Source: a bacterium (GTDB lineage: Bacteria > Auribacterota > UBA3054 > B51-G9). Taken from it: 19,776 nt of DNA. Positions 7,605 to 15,696 of this stretch are shown piece after piece. The stretch lies in the NCBI GenBank assembly GCA_029933535.1, contig JAOZNZ010000006.1, positions 1 to 19,776 of the forward strand. Direction: 5' to 3'. Position 1 is the stretch's first letter, and each line of letters starts with the position of its first letter. Below the pieces are notes generated by a model. That model had not been told where the DNA came from. It searched no databases and was given only the letters and a program-made list of their open reading frames with translations. A program made the position numbers and the translations under genes.

Positions 7605-9005
7605 ATGCCCTCATACGAGTCAACTCTATCCCAGAATAATAATATCACTAATCGCATTCCTCCTCACAGTAAAGAGGCTGAACAATGCGTGCTCGGTGCT
7701 ATGATGCTTGACGAAACTGTTCTCGTTGCAGCTATTGACGCTCTTAGCACAAAATCTTTTTATTTTCCGGGACATAGACATATCTTTTCTGCTGCAGAAA
7801 ACCTCTTCAGTAAACAATCCCCTGTTGATGTTATTACTGTCACTGATGAACTGGCTTCAGAAGAATTACTTGAGCAGGCCGGCGGTCCGGTTTACCTGAG
7901 TGAACTTGTTGATACGGTTCCCACTACAGCAAATTATGAACATTATGTGAAAATTGTTCGTAGCAAATGGCTCATGCGGGAACTCATTTCCGCTACCAAT
8001 CGTATTGTAAGTAAATGCTATGAAGGTAACCAGGAAGTCGGCGAATTGCTTGGTTCCGCCCAGGCTGAACTCTTTGATATCGACAAATTACGCGAACACG
8101 GAGAATTCAAAAAACTGGGCCAAATGATGGGTGAAGCAGCAAAGCATCTGGAAAAACTGATCGCTAATAAAGGCAGTATTACAGGCGTCGATACAGGCTT
8201 TACAAAACTAAATGAAATGACTACCGGGCTGCACGGCGGGGAACTTATCATCATTGCTGCCCGACCCTCCGTTGGCAAAACCGCTCTTGCTCTGAATCTC
8301 GCCGAAAATGCGGCTATCAATGATAATAAAGCCGTTGCTATTTTTTCCCTCGAAATGACCGCGCTACAGCTCGTAATGAGAATTCTTGCTTCACATGTAA
8401 GAATCGATGCGCAAAAACTGCGCAGGGGAGGTCTGACTCAGCAAGATCTCTCGCTACTCTTAAACGCTAGCGCCGCTCTCAAAAAAGCTGATATTTATAT
8501 CGATCCATCTGCCACTCTTACTCCTCTTGAAGTTAGCGCGCGATGCCGGCGGCTCAAAGCTGAAAATCCAAATTTGGGCCTCGTTATTATTGATTATATA
8601 CAGCTAATGCAAGGAGCAGGAAAAAGTTCGGAAAACAGACAGCAGGAAATTTCTTATATCTCGCGCTCACTTAAAGCATTGGCGCTTGAACTGGATTTAC
8701 CCGTCGTCGCTCTTTCACAGCTTAATAGAGAGTCTGAAAAAGGTAACGAAAAAGGCGCTCGGCCTAAATTGAGCCAGTTGAGAGAATCTGGCGCTATTGA
8801 GCAGGATGCCGATTTAGTACTTTTGCTGTTTAGAAAATATATGACCTCTCATGACCCTAAAGATGAAAATACCGCGGAACTTATCGTTGCAAAACAGCGT
8901 AACGGGCCTATTGGAAATATTCTTCTTAAATTTGAAAGCAATTACGCGCGATTTGAAGACCCGCCTGAGGGATTCGCGGAAATGTATTATGGTGATAATG
9001 ATTAA
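7605..9005 (+). CDS. dnaB: Replicative DNA helicase
   Basis: A 466-residue DnaB, the hexameric helicase of the replisome. The N-terminal domain (about 20-125) begins with PPHSKEAEQCVLGAMMLD. The RecA-like C-terminal domain starts near GVDTGFTKLNEMTTGLHGGELI (194-215), with Walker A ARPSVGKTA (219-227), Walker B VIIDYIQLM (327-335), SQLNRESE (371-378) and the arginine-finger region AKQRNGPIG (429-437). Length is standard and no intein is present. The ATG is 6 bp after rplI without its own strong ribosome-binding site, so translation is probably coupled. The C-terminus ends in a short acidic tail, YGDND. Confidence 0.96.
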   Translation: MPSYESTLSQNNNITNRIPPHSKEAEQCVLGAMMLDETVLVAAIDALSTKSFYFPGHRHIFSAAENLFSKQSPVDVITVTDELASEELLEQAGGPVYLSELVDTVPTTANYEHYVKIVRSKWLMRELISATNRIVSKCYEGNQEVGELLGSAQAELFDIDKLREHGEFKKLGQMMGEAAKHLEKLIANKGSITGVDTGFTKLNEMTTGLHGGELIIIAARPSVGKTALALNLAENAAINDNKAVAIFSLEMTALQLVMRILASHVRIDAQKLRRGGLTQQDLSLLLNASAALKKADIYIDPSATLTPLEVSARCRRLKAENPNLGLVIIDYIQLMQGAGKSSENRQQEISYISRSLKALALELDLPVVALSQLNRESEKGNEKGARPKLSQLRESGAIEQDADLVLLLFRKYMTSHDPKDENTAELIVAKQRNGPIGNILLKFESNYARFEDPPEGFAEMYYGDND

Positions 9006-9033
9006 TTTAATATAATGATATGGAGATTTTATT

Positions 9034-10200
9034 ATGAACTTCTTGTTTACTTCCGAATCTGTTTCTATGGGGCACCCTGATAAAGTGGCTGACCAAATTT
9101 CTGACGCTATTCTCGATGCAGCTCTTGCGCAGGATCCGGAAAGCCGCGTTGCATGCGAAACTCTCGTTACTACAGGACTGGCTGTAATCGCCGGCGAAAT
9201 AACTACAAAAGGTTATATTGATTGCCAGGCTGTAGTAAGAAAAACTATTAAAGATATCGGTTATACCGACCCTCATCTTCACTTTAGCGATGAATCTTGC
9301 GCCGTGCTTGTCGCTCTCGATGCACAGTCTAAGGATATCAGCCGGGGTGTTACTGTTGGTGAAGGATTGGATAAAGAACAAGGCGCCGGCGACCAGGGAA
9401 TGATGTTTGGCTATGCCTGTGATGAAACTTCGGAATTAATGCCTTTACCTATCACACTTTCCCGCAAACTTCTTGACAAGCTCGCGAAGCTGCGTTTCTC
9501 AAAAAAATTCAAATGGCTTAAACCTGACAGCAAATCGCAAATTACTATTGAATATACGAAAGACAGAAAACCCCTTCGCGTTCATACTGTTGTTATTTCT
9601 ACTCAGCATAGCGAAAGTGTTAAGCATGCAACTATTAAAAAAACTATCATCGAAGAAGTTATTAAAAAAGTTATCCCTAAAAAACTTATCGATAACAAAA
9701 CTATCTTCCACGTTAATCCTACAGGGCGATTCGTCGTAGGTGGACCTCACGGTGATTGCGGTGTTACAGGAAGAAAAATTATCGTCGATACTTATGGCGG
9801 TATGGGCGCTCACGGCGGCGGAGCTTTCTCAGGAAAAGACCCGAGTAAAGTTGACCGAAGCGGTGCTTACATGGCTCGCTATGCTGCCAAAAATGTTGTC
9901 GCTGCAAAACTTGCCAAACGATGCGAAATAGAAATTTCTTACGCTATTGGTGTTGCTGACCCGATTTCAATTCTCGTAAACTCTCATGGAACCGGTGTTG
10001 TTGATGATTATACATTGACACAAGCTGTGGTAAAAGTCTTTGATTTTCACCCTGCGGCAATTATTAAAAACCTTAAACTTAAAAGACCGATTTACACTAA
10101 AACAGCACGATACGGTCATTTCGGCATCAAGGACCCGGATTATACCTGGGAAAATACCGATAAAATTAAAGAACTTAGAAAAGCTGCAGGCGTTAAATAA
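9034..10200 (+). CDS. metK: S-adenosylmethionine synthetase
   Basis: A 388-residue MetK that makes S-adenosylmethionine from methionine and ATP. Motifs are intact: FTSESVSMGHPDK (5-17) with the catalytic His14, GAGDQGMMFGYA (117-128), GGPHGDCGVTGRKIIVDTYGG in close family form (236-256), GGGAFSGKDPSKVDRS (261-276) and TARYGHFG (357-364). GGAG at 9021-9024 serves as ribosome-binding site. Only 28 bp separate it from dnaB, and no SAM riboswitch fits there, so it appears to be expressed with the replication and translation cluster rather than by methionine control. Residues around 145-225 are unusually Lys-rich for the family. Confidence 0.95.
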   Translation: MNFLFTSESVSMGHPDKVADQISDAILDAALAQDPESRVACETLVTTGLAVIAGEITTKGYIDCQAVVRKTIKDIGYTDPHLHFSDESCAVLVALDAQSKDISRGVTVGEGLDKEQGAGDQGMMFGYACDETSELMPLPITLSRKLLDKLAKLRFSKKFKWLKPDSKSQITIEYTKDRKPLRVHTVVISTQHSESVKHATIKKTIIEEVIKKVIPKKLIDNKTIFHVNPTGRFVVGGPHGDCGVTGRKIIVDTYGGMGAHGGGAFSGKDPSKVDRSGAYMARYAAKNVVAAKLAKRCEIEISYAIGVADPISILVNSHGTGVVDDYTLTQAVVKVFDFHPAAIIKNLKLKRPIYTKTARYGHFGIKDPDYTWENTDKIKELRKAAGVK

Positions 10201-10214
10201 ATAGCAGAAAAATT

Positions 10215-10943
10215 TTGAAAAATCTTTCGCTTAAATTTGTTGTTACCGTTATTGCCACTCTGGCAATAATCATAACTTCTTGCTCAGGACCGCATGTTAT
10301 CGGTTATTCAATCGATCCGCTTGACGGTTTACCTATTAAGTATGCCGCTCCGGTACTCGTTCGTAATTTTGCTGATAAAAGACCTGTTCGGGAACGTTTC
10401 ACTTCTGATGAAACCGAGGATTTTGATTTCTATAGTCTGGATAAACATTTTAAAATTCCGGTTGATAAAAGTATTACAAAAGCTTTTCAAATCGAACTTG
10501 CAAATGCAGGTTTTGAAGTCGCTGATGCCGGAAATTTTATCATCGGAGAAAAACCTTATATCAGAATTTCAGGCGAAATCCTCCACTTTAATGTTATAAG
10601 AAAAAAATTGCCGGATACTCCTCAATATGGTAAAAAAACTCTGTGGAAACGGCAGCAGTTCACTGTTCTTGTTACCATAAAAATTAAAGTGATTAACGCC
10701 AAAGCAAGAAAACTTATTATGGAACATACATATACAAGTAATGATTCTTTTGATATGAGATCTGAAATGATTGACGTTAAAGCATATACAGAGGGAAAAT
10801 TACTGGAAAAATCAAGATGGCAAAGCACAGATAATTATTACTCGGTTCAATTGCTTAATGACCATCTTAAACATGTGCTCTTTTTGGCAAGGCAGGATAT
10901 TGTAAATCTGCTTTCGCCTGTTGAATTGAAACTTTCTGAATAA
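10215..10943 (+). CDS. Uncharacterised lipoprotein, YajG-like
   Basis: A 242-residue protein starting with TTG at 10215, 14 bp after metK. The N-terminus is a lipoprotein signal: basic MKNLSLK, a hydrophobic stretch, and lipobox ITSC with Cys23. The mature region has the pattern of YajG-like lipoproteins: a beta strand APVLVRNFADKRP, then an amphipathic helix SITKAFQIELANAGFEV and a strand with ISGEILHFNV. This assignment is tentative and the function of such proteins is largely unknown. It is the last gene of the plus-strand cluster. No standard intrinsic terminator is visible after it, only a repeat cluster. Confidence 0.75.
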   Translation: MKNLSLKFVVTVIATLAIIITSCSGPHVIGYSIDPLDGLPIKYAAPVLVRNFADKRPVRERFTSDETEDFDFYSLDKHFKIPVDKSITKAFQIELANAGFEVADAGNFIIGEKPYIRISGEILHFNVIRKKLPDTPQYGKKTLWKRQQFTVLVTIKIKVINAKARKLIMEHTYTSNDSFDMRSEMIDVKAYTEGKLLEKSRWQSTDNYYSVQLLNDHLKHVLFLARQDIVNLLSPVELKLSE

Positions 10944-10975
10944 CACAGATCTAAAAACGCAAATTTTCCCCACTC

Positions 10976-11066
10976 AAATCCCCTCCTAATCCCCTCTTGA
11001 GCAGAATGTCCCGGTCGAAGCATCGGGAAGGGATGGCGCGGAGCGACGGGGTATGTTATAGGGCGG
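10976..11066. repeat. G/C-run composite repeat
   Basis: C-rich runs on the left (CCCCTCC, CCCCTC) and G-rich runs on the right (GACGGGG, GGGCGGGG) enclose a small palindrome at 11010-11027 (CCCGGT, six-base loop, ATCGGG). The architecture resembles the composite element at 1646-1707, but the sequence is diverged. Confidence 0.45.
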
Positions 11067-11084
11067 GGTGGTTCTTGACCTTCG

Positions 11085-11112
11085 ACTTTTAACTTTTAAC
11101 TTTTGACCTTTA
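11085..11112 (+). repeat. ACTTTTA heptad array before a glycosyltransferase start
   Basis: Four tandem heptads: ACTTTTA, ACTTTTA, ACTTTTG, ACCTTTA. The TTG start codon of the next gene lies 7 bases further on. It is the reverse-orientation relative of the AAGTTAA array at 1794-1820. Confidence 0.65.
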
Positions 11113-11118
11113 AACATC

Positions 11119-12285
11119 TTGAAAATTCTCCTCTGTCACAATTATTATAAAACTCGTGCGGGAGAAGGCCTTGTCTTCGAACATGAAAAAAATCTCCTGA
11201 TTAAAAACGGGAATAATGTTCAAACTTATTCCCGCGACAACAATGAAATTAATTCCTTTACGGCATCCAAACGTTTCGGGTCTTTCCTAAGTGGTTTTAA
11301 TAACAAAAAAACTCAAAATGATATCGACAGCATCATTGCGGAAAGCAGGCCTGATATCGCTCATGTTCATAATGTTTTCCCTTTAATCTCACCGTCACTT
11401 TATGCTGGGCTCAATCGACATCAAGTGCCGATTGTCCAAACTTTTCATAATTTCCGATTCATATGTCCAAACGGTTTACTTTTTATAGACAAAAAAGAAT
11501 GTCCTTATTTTTTGAAGAAAAATATTCACTGCGTTAAAAATAAATGCTATAAACAAAGTTATATCTATTCTGCATGGTATTCTGCAATTCTTGCCTATCA
11601 TTCAAAAAAGAAAACTTTTATTGATAAAATCGACAGATATATAGCACTGAATAGTTTTACAAAAAGTGTTTTTGTTAAAGCAGGCTTTGATTCAAAAAAA
11701 ATTGTCGTTAAACCAAACTCAGCTTCCGCTAATGCTTCATCTTTTAACAAAAATCCGGATAATTATATCCTTTTTGCGGGACGATTATCTCAGGAAAAAG
11801 GTGTTCTTACATTACTGAAAGCTGCGGCAAAAGTTCCCTCACTTCCTTTGAAAATCCTCGGTGACGGACCGCTTGAAAATAAAATTAAACAGTTCATCTC
11901 TGAAAATAATCTGACTCATGTTGAATTGCTCGGATATCAGCCGCAAATGGAATTCGAAAAATATATCGCTAACGCACTCGTTACAATTTTACCGTCAGAA
12001 TGTTTTGAAAATTGTCCGTTGACAGTTATTAATTCTCTCTATCTCGGTACTCCGGTTATAGCTTCGCGAACAGGCGGGATTCCTGACTTTGTTCCTGAAG
12101 AAAAAGCGGGATGGCTTTTTACTCCAGGAAACGCGGAAGAATTAACTCAGAAATTAAAATTGATTGAAAATAATAAAAATAAAATCATCGAAATGCGGCC
12201 CCGGGTTCGCGAATGGGGCATCGAACAATTCAGCCCGGAAACTAATTACAAAAAACTAATAAAAATATATAATGAAACATTGTAA
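11119..12285 (+). CDS. Glycosyltransferase, GT4-type
   Basis: A 388-residue GT-B enzyme that probably transfers a sugar from a nucleotide donor in envelope polysaccharide assembly. The N-terminal acceptor domain carries HVHNVFP (82-88), TFHNFRFICPNG (108-119) and a four-cysteine pattern (Cys116, 128, 138, 143), a known feature of one GT4 subgroup. The donor domain carries ILFAGRLSQEKGVLTLL (217-233), ILGDGPLE (246-253) and PSECFENCPLTVI (292-304). In the usual EX7E motif the first Glu is present (297), but the second is Asn305 (AAT codon). GTPVIASRTGGIPDFV follows as normal. The start is TTG at 11119, directly after a heptad repeat array, with no good ribosome-binding site; no alternative upstream start is evident. 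Confidence 0.88.
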   Translation: MKILLCHNYYKTRAGEGLVFEHEKNLLIKNGNNVQTYSRDNNEINSFTASKRFGSFLSGFNNKKTQNDIDSIIAESRPDIAHVHNVFPLISPSLYAGLNRHQVPIVQTFHNFRFICPNGLLFIDKKECPYFLKKNIHCVKNKCYKQSYIYSAWYSAILAYHSKKKTFIDKIDRYIALNSFTKSVFVKAGFDSKKIVVKPNSASANASSFNKNPDNYILFAGRLSQEKGVLTLLKAAAKVPSLPLKILGDGPLENKIKQFISENNLTHVELLGYQPQMEFEKYIANALVTILPSECFENCPLTVINSLYLGTPVIASRTGGIPDFVPEEKAGWLFTPGNAEELTQKLKLIENNKNKIIEMRPRVREWGIEQFSPETNYKKLIKIYNETL

Positions 12286-12378
12286 ATTTCTAATTGATCT
12301 AATTTCTAATTACCTAAACAAACCCCAAAATCCAATATACCAAATTGGACATTTCTTGGTTTAGGTTTATTCTGTATT

Positions 12379-12412
12379 ATTCCCCCTTTTATAAAGGGAG
12401 TGAGGGGGATTT
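12379..12412 (-). repeat. 34-bp CCCCC/GGGGG element, intergenic copy
   Basis: Read on the minus strand this 34-bp sequence matches 13267-13300 in 31 of 34 bases, and it equals the outer parts of 1646-1707. It can fold into a hairpin through its C-run and G-run. It is the cleanest intergenic copy of the family in the window. Confidence 0.8.
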
Positions 12413-12464
12413 TAATTAGGTTAATTAAAAATTCGTGATCAACGTCCTAAAGAAATAACAAGCT

Positions 12465-12494
12465 TTGCATGAACACAACCAATAAATTTATAAT
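12465..12494 (+). promoter_or_regulatory. Promoter for the second glycosyltransferase
   Basis: TTGCAT (12465-12470), 18 bp, TATAAT (12489-12494). Transcription would start near 12501 and the leader would contain the ATTCGTG array. Confidence 0.5.
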
Positions 12495-12526
12495 AAAATG
12501 TTTTATATATTTATTATTTAGTGTCC

Positions 12527-12583
12527 ATTCGTGTTCATTCGTGGTTAAAAAATATTCGTGGGTAATATTAATGTCTATTCGTG
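12527..12583 (+). repeat. ATTCGTG dispersed array
   Basis: ATTCGTG occurs at 12527, 12537, 12554 and 12577. The last copy ends one base before the ATG at 12585. Nine extra codons could be read in frame from a GTG at 12558, but they are encoded by this array. Confidence 0.65.
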
Positions 12584-12584
12584 T

Positions 12585-13769
12585 ATGAAAATAGCTCTCA
12601 TTACAAACTTTTGTCCTTTCTACCGGATAAAACTTTTTAAAATTCTCGCGGAAAAAATTAACGCGGAATTCTTCTTCTTTTCCGACGCTTCGGAAAAAAA
12701 TTGGGAGACCCTTAATGTCGTCAATAACGACGGAATACCCGTCGTTCCACTTCTTACTCCCGGAATGAGTAAAGTCAACCTGCTTCTCAAACTTTGGAAA
12801 AAATTGCGCGTTAATGATTACGATGTTTATATTCAAGGCATTAGCGGAAGACTAATTGTTCCCCTTACTTACATTGCAGCACGACTGAGAAAAAAACAGT
12901 TTATCGTCTGGACAGGCTTTTGGAATCATCCGAACACATTTTTTCATCGCTTAACTTTCCCGATTGTAAAATACATTTACCGCCATTCAGATGCTGTTGT
13001 AACTTACGGAACGCATGTTCGTGATTATTTAATTTCACTTGGTGTTGACGAGAAAAAGATTTTTATTGCGCAAAATACCGCTGATAATGAACTCTACAAT
13101 AAAAAAGTTTCGGAAAACGAAAAACTTGAATTGATTAAATCGCTTGACGCGGAAAATAAAAAAATCGTCCTCTTTGTCGGCAGACTTTCAACAGAAAAAG
13201 GGGTAGATATTTTGCTCGAAGCGGTTTTAAATCTAAAATCTAAAATCACAAATCACAAATTGAATCAAATCCCCCTCGCCCCCTTTAAAAAAGGGGGAAT
13301 AAATCTAAAATTCTTCATTGTTGGCCGAGGACCTGAAAAGGAGCATCTCCAAAACTTTTGTGAACAAAATAATCTTGATAATGTCCTGTTTCTTGATTAT
13401 GTTCCAAATGACCAACTTTATAAATATTATAATATCGCTGATATCGTTGCTGTACCGTCAATCACAACTCCGGTCTTTAAAGAACCGTGGGGATTGATCG
13501 TTAATGAAGCTATGAACCAATCTGCCGTCGTAATAGCGTCTGACGCGGTCGGTGCCGCGATGGGAGGATTAATACATGACGGTGAGAACGGAATAATTGT
13601 TCCGGAAAAAAATCCCGCCGCTTTATCAAAAGCCATTAAAAATGTTTTAAGCGATGATAATTATCGGATAAAACTTTCCATTACTGCAAAAGAAACAATC
13701 CAAAAATGGACTTACGATAAAATGGCTCAAGGATTTATTGACGCAGTTGAATCGGTGGTTGGTGAGTAG
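12585..13769 (+). CDS. Glycosyltransferase, GT4-type, with in-frame repeat insertion
   Basis: A 394-residue GT-B enzyme. The start at ATG 12585 is preferred because MKIALITNFCPFYRIKLF is a typical GT4 beginning, while upstream in-frame codons belong to a repeat. The donor domain carries IVLFVGRLSTEKGVDILLEA (194-213), FFIVGRGPEKEHL (243-255), and an intact EX7E motif with Glu300 and Glu308 (EPWGLIVNE). Between the LLEAV helix and the FFIVG strand lie about 24 extra residues (roughly 217-240, including NQIPLAPFKKGGI) encoded by a dispersed repeat; the reading frame is kept. The C-terminal VVGE and the stop TAG fall in a GTGAGTA array. Probably acts in surface polysaccharide synthesis with the upstream gene, though it appears to have its own promoter. 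Confidence 0.88.
   Translation: MKIALITNFCPFYRIKLFKILAEKINAEFFFFSDASEKNWETLNVVNNDGIPVVPLLTPGMSKVNLLLKLWKKLRVNDYDVYIQGISGRLIVPLTYIAARLRKKQFIVWTGFWNHPNTFFHRLTFPIVKYIYRHSDAVVTYGTHVRDYLISLGVDEKKIFIAQNTADNELYNKKVSENEKLELIKSLDAENKKIVLFVGRLSTEKGVDILLEAVLNLKSKITNHKLNQIPLAPFKKGGINLKFFIVGRGPEKEHLQNFCEQNNLDNVLFLDYVPNDQLYKYYNIADIVAVPSITTPVFKEPWGLIVNEAMNQSAVVIASDAVGAAMGGLIHDGENGIIVPEKNPAALSKAIKNVLSDDNYRIKLSITAKETIQKWTYDKMAQGFIDAVESVVGE
13229..13311 (+). repeat. Repeat insertion inside the glycosyltransferase gene
   Basis: The 34-bp element copy lies at 13267-13300. To its left is an AAATCT/AAATCAC-rich stretch. The 11-mer AAATCTAAAAT occurs at 13229-13239 and again at 13301-13311, exactly 72 bp (24 codons) apart, flanking the insertion. 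The element itself has a perfect hairpin, CCCCCTTT (13279-13286) and AAAGGGGG (13290-13297). Confidence 0.8.
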
Positions 13770-13782
13770 TGAGTAGTGAGTA
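13762..13782 (+). repeat. (GTGAGTA)3 array over a stop codon
   Basis: Three exact GTGAGTA heptads. The glycosyltransferase stop TAG (13767-13769) lies at the junction of the first and second copies. Confidence 0.75.
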
Positions 13783-13801
13783 ATCCGTAGTCTGCAAAGC
13801 A

Positions 13802-13817
13802 CCCGGCGTATGCCGGG
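13802..13817. repeat. 16-bp palindrome, copy 2
   Basis: CCCGGCGTATGCCGGG is identical to 1398-1413, about 12.4 kb away. Confidence 0.75.
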
Positions 13818-13967
13818 CGTTGTCAGTCATTTTCAAAATACCACAAGCAGAAATGTCACGAAGCGCAACGGAGTAAATTGTCCTGCCGTTTTATTCCTCT
13901 CCTTTCCAAGATGGCACGTTATTTCACTGTTTCCTTAAAAAATATACTTTTAAAATAAATACCGGTA

Positions 13968-13976
13968 TGGTATAAT
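13968..13976 (+). promoter_or_regulatory. Extended -10 promoter for the nitroreductase gene
   Basis: TGGTATAAT fits an extended -10 (TGN-TATAAT). The -35 position (TTTTAA, 13948-13953) is poor, consistent with extended -10 usage. The predicted leader is about 110 nt. Confidence 0.5.
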
Positions 13977-14091
13977 AGTTTTACATATTTAAAAACAATT
14001 ATTTGTGAATTGGTTATTGTATATTGGTATTTGATTAGATCAATTAGATCAATTAGAAATTAAAAAAAATCATTCTGTTATGAGGTAATTT

Positions 14092-14628
14092 ATGAACTTC
14101 TTAGAACTTGTAAAAAAAAGACAAAGTATACGGAAATATCTGCCAAAAACTGTCAGCAGAGAAACTATTGATAAATGTATCGAGGCCGCTCGATTAGCTC
14201 CATCAGCTTGCAACTCACAGCCGTGGACATTTATTATTGTTGACAATCCTGATAAAACAAGTGAACTTGCTAACGCGGCTTTCTCAGGTATTTATTCAAT
14301 GTGTACTTTTGTGAAAAAAGCTCCTGTAATTATCGTTGTAATTACTGAACAATCATCTTATGCCGCACGCGTGGGTTCTTTTCTAAAAAATATTCAATAT
14401 AGTTTAATTGATATTGGAATCGCATGCGAACATTTTGTTCTTCAGGCTGCTGAAGAAGGTGTGGGAACGTGTATGATAGGATGGTTTAGCGAAAAGAAAG
14501 TAAAAAAATTCCTTCAACTTCCAAAATCTGCCAAAATAGATATGCTGATAAGTATGGGATACCCGGATGACGAAGAAATGAGAGAAAAAAACAGAAAACC
14601 TATCGAAGAAGTCAGAGAATATTATTAA
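14092..14628 (+). CDS. Nitroreductase family protein
   Basis: A 178-residue FMN-dependent nitroreductase-like protein. Motifs are RQSIRKY (10-16), which contacts the flavin phosphate, LAPSACNSQPW (35-45), the C-terminal flavin-binding block GTCMIGWF (125-132), the GYP turn (156-158) and RKPIEEV (168-174). It belongs to the short, single-domain type; the physiological electron acceptor cannot be deduced. GAGG at about 14081-14084 is a good ribosome-binding site. The gene stands alone, with an extended -10 promoter upstream and a hairpin (14634-14652) directly after the stop. Confidence 0.9.
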   Translation: MNFLELVKKRQSIRKYLPKTVSRETIDKCIEAARLAPSACNSQPWTFIIVDNPDKTSELANAAFSGIYSMCTFVKKAPVIIVVITEQSSYAARVGSFLKNIQYSLIDIGIACEHFVLQAAEEGVGTCMIGWFSEKKVKKFLQLPKSAKIDMLISMGYPDDEEMREKNRKPIEEVREYY

Positions 14629-14633
14629 TGTAG

Positions 14634-14652
14634 GGCAAGCTTCCAGCTTGCC
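14634..14652. repeat. Perfect hairpin after the nitroreductase gene
   Basis: GGCAAGCT (14634-14641), loop TCC, AGCTTGCC (14645-14652). No T-run follows. The left arm and loop (GGCAAGCTTCCA) recur at 4272-4283, so this is probably a dispersed repeat that could also act as a transcript 3' end. Confidence 0.6.
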
Positions 14653-14815
14653 GGCACGGCAAAAATGAATTGTTTCACTATCATAATTAGTCGTCACTTA
14701 AAAAGTCGGTAGCAATAGTGTTAATCGCTGTTTCATGCTTTAAAAGTGTGTAATAAATTGCAAGAAAAAACGTATTATTAACAAAAAACTTGCAACAAAG
14801 TCTTATATAAATATT

Positions 14816-14994
14816 GCCTGAAAGGCAAATTCAACGTAACCCACGGCACCGCCGTGGGGAAAAGGAAGGAAAAAATAACAACAACGCTGAAAGTGTTGCT
14901 CAATTATTGAACAAGCCCTACAGGCTTGAATCTTTCTAACACATTACCCTACGGCGTTGCCGTAGGCTACGATGAAATATCCCTTTGGGATATA
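14816..14994. repeat. Chain of six consecutive hairpins
   Basis: In order: GCCTGAAAGGC (14817-14827); CCCACGGC-ACC-GCCGTGGG (14840-14858); CAACGCT-GAA-AGTGTTG (14882-14898); CAAGCC-CTACA-GGCTTG (14912-14928); CCTACGGC-GTT-GCCGTAGG (14948-14966); ATATCCC-TTT-GGGATAT (14977-14993). The arms are unrelated to each other, but nearly all have a 3-nt loop. No open reading frame spans it. It resembles composite interspersed repeats known from other environmental genomes (from memory). Confidence 0.65.
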
Positions 14995-15050
14995 AACCAA
15001 AACACTTTTTAAGGGACGACTAATTAATTAAATTATAATTCATTTTATTT

Positions 15051-15077
15051 TTCCGTGTGTTCCGTGTGTTCCGTGGG
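15051..15077 (+). repeat. (TTCCGTGTG)3 array
   Basis: Two exact 9-bp units and a third with one substitution (TTCCGTGGG), immediately before the terminator of the RRM gene. Confidence 0.7.
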
Positions 15078-15078
15078 C

Positions 15079-15114
15079 AAAAAAAAGCGACCCGCACAGA
15101 AGTGCGGGTCGCTT
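15079..15114 (-). terminator. Intrinsic terminator of the RRM gene
   Basis: On the minus strand an 11-bp perfect stem (GCGACCCGCAC with GTGCGGGTCGC, 15087-15112, 4-nt loop) is followed by eight T residues. It lies about 25 bp after the RRM stop. It is the only textbook Rho-independent terminator in the window. Confidence 0.9.
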
Positions 15115-15139
15115 ATAAAGATAATCAAAGAAAATCTGA

Positions 15140-15409
15140 TTAGTACTGAGGTCTGCGAGGACGGTCTTCTCTTGGTCTCGCTTCGTTGACTTTCAGATTT
15201 CTGCCGCCAACGTCTTTACCATCAAGATCTTTGATAGCATCTTCGCCGGCTGCTTTGTCTTCCATTTCAACAAATCCAAAGCCTTTAGATCTACTTGTGT
15301 ATTTGTCAGTGATAACTTTAGCGCTTGTAACTGTTCCAAAAGCACCAAAAATTTCTTCAAGTTCTTTGTCTGTTGTCCCGTATGACAGGTTTCCTACATA
15401 AATGTTCAT
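15140..15409 (-). CDS. RNA-binding protein with one RRM domain
   Basis: An 89-residue single-RRM protein. RNP2 is IYVGNL (3-8) and RNP1 is KGFGFVEM (42-49), both with the aromatic RNA-stacking residues. The C-terminal tail (EARPREDRPRRPQY) is short and Arg/Pro-rich. Such stand-alone bacterial RRM proteins are often cold-inducible or RNA-chaperone-like, but a specific role is not established. ATG at 15409 follows GGAG in the minus-strand leader. A promoter at 15517-15489, a leader hairpin and a strong terminator delimit it as a monocistronic unit of high apparent expression. Confidence 0.92.
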   Translation of the reverse strand: MNIYVGNLSYGTTDKELEEIFGAFGTVTSAKVITDKYTSRSKGFGFVEMEDKAAGEDAIKDLDGKDVGGRNLKVNEARPREDRPRRPQY

Positions 15410-15443
15410 CTTGTCTCCATAATTAAAAATAAAATATCTAACT

Positions 15444-15465
15444 AAATAAGCACCATTGCTTATTT
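15444..15465 (-). promoter_or_regulatory. Hairpin in the leader of the RRM gene
   Basis: A perfect 9-bp stem (AAATAAGCA with TGCTTATTT) and a 4-nt loop lie in the middle of the predicted 73-nt leader, between the start site and the ribosome-binding site. It could be an autoregulatory or temperature-sensitive element; this is inference from position. Confidence 0.4.
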
Positions 15466-15488
15466 CATTAGAATCACGTTAAGAACTC

Positions 15489-15517
15489 ATTATAGCATAT
15501 AAGTCTTTAAATAGCAA
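15489..15517 (-). promoter_or_regulatory. Promoter for the RRM gene
   Basis: TTGCTA (15517-15512), 17 bp, TATAAT (15494-15489) on the minus strand. The predicted start is near 15482. Confidence 0.6.
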
Positions 15518-15617
15518 ACGGTAGCCTTTTTTGGTTGATTTTATAGGGAAATCCGGTTTTTTATATTTTACTTTATGCCTTGTGTGTTGTTTTGTTCTAA
15601 CACGTGATTTTTATTCA

Positions 15618-15646
15618 TTGCTTATAATTTCTATATTTGCTAAAAT
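15618..15646 (+). promoter_or_regulatory. Promoter for the glutathione peroxidase gene
   Basis: TTGCTT (15618-15623), 17 bp, TAAAAT (15641-15646) with TGC before the -10, an extended -10. The predicted leader is about 45 nt. Confidence 0.45.
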
Positions 15647-15696
15647 TTTTACGCTAAAGATGCCATAAAATAATTAAAATACAGAAACTATATTAC

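Larger units (their letters stand above)
12286..12584. other. Spacer between the two glycosyltransferase genes
   Basis: It holds a compact palindromic element (12379-12412), a promoter (12465-12494) and four ATTCGTG words up to the next start codon. No gene is visible. Confidence 0.55.
13770..14091. other. 322-bp spacer before the nitroreductase gene
   Basis: It contains the end of the heptad array, the second exact copy of the 16-bp palindrome (13802-13817) and an extended -10 promoter at 13968-13976. A tandem ATCAATTAG-type repeat lies at about 14039-14058. No gene is visible. Confidence 0.55.
14629..15078. other. Hairpin-rich spacer
   Basis: No gene is visible in the more than 400 bp between the nitroreductase and the terminator of the RRM gene. 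It holds a perfect hairpin after the stop, a 180-bp chain of hairpins and a 9-bp tandem array, listed separately. Confidence 0.6.
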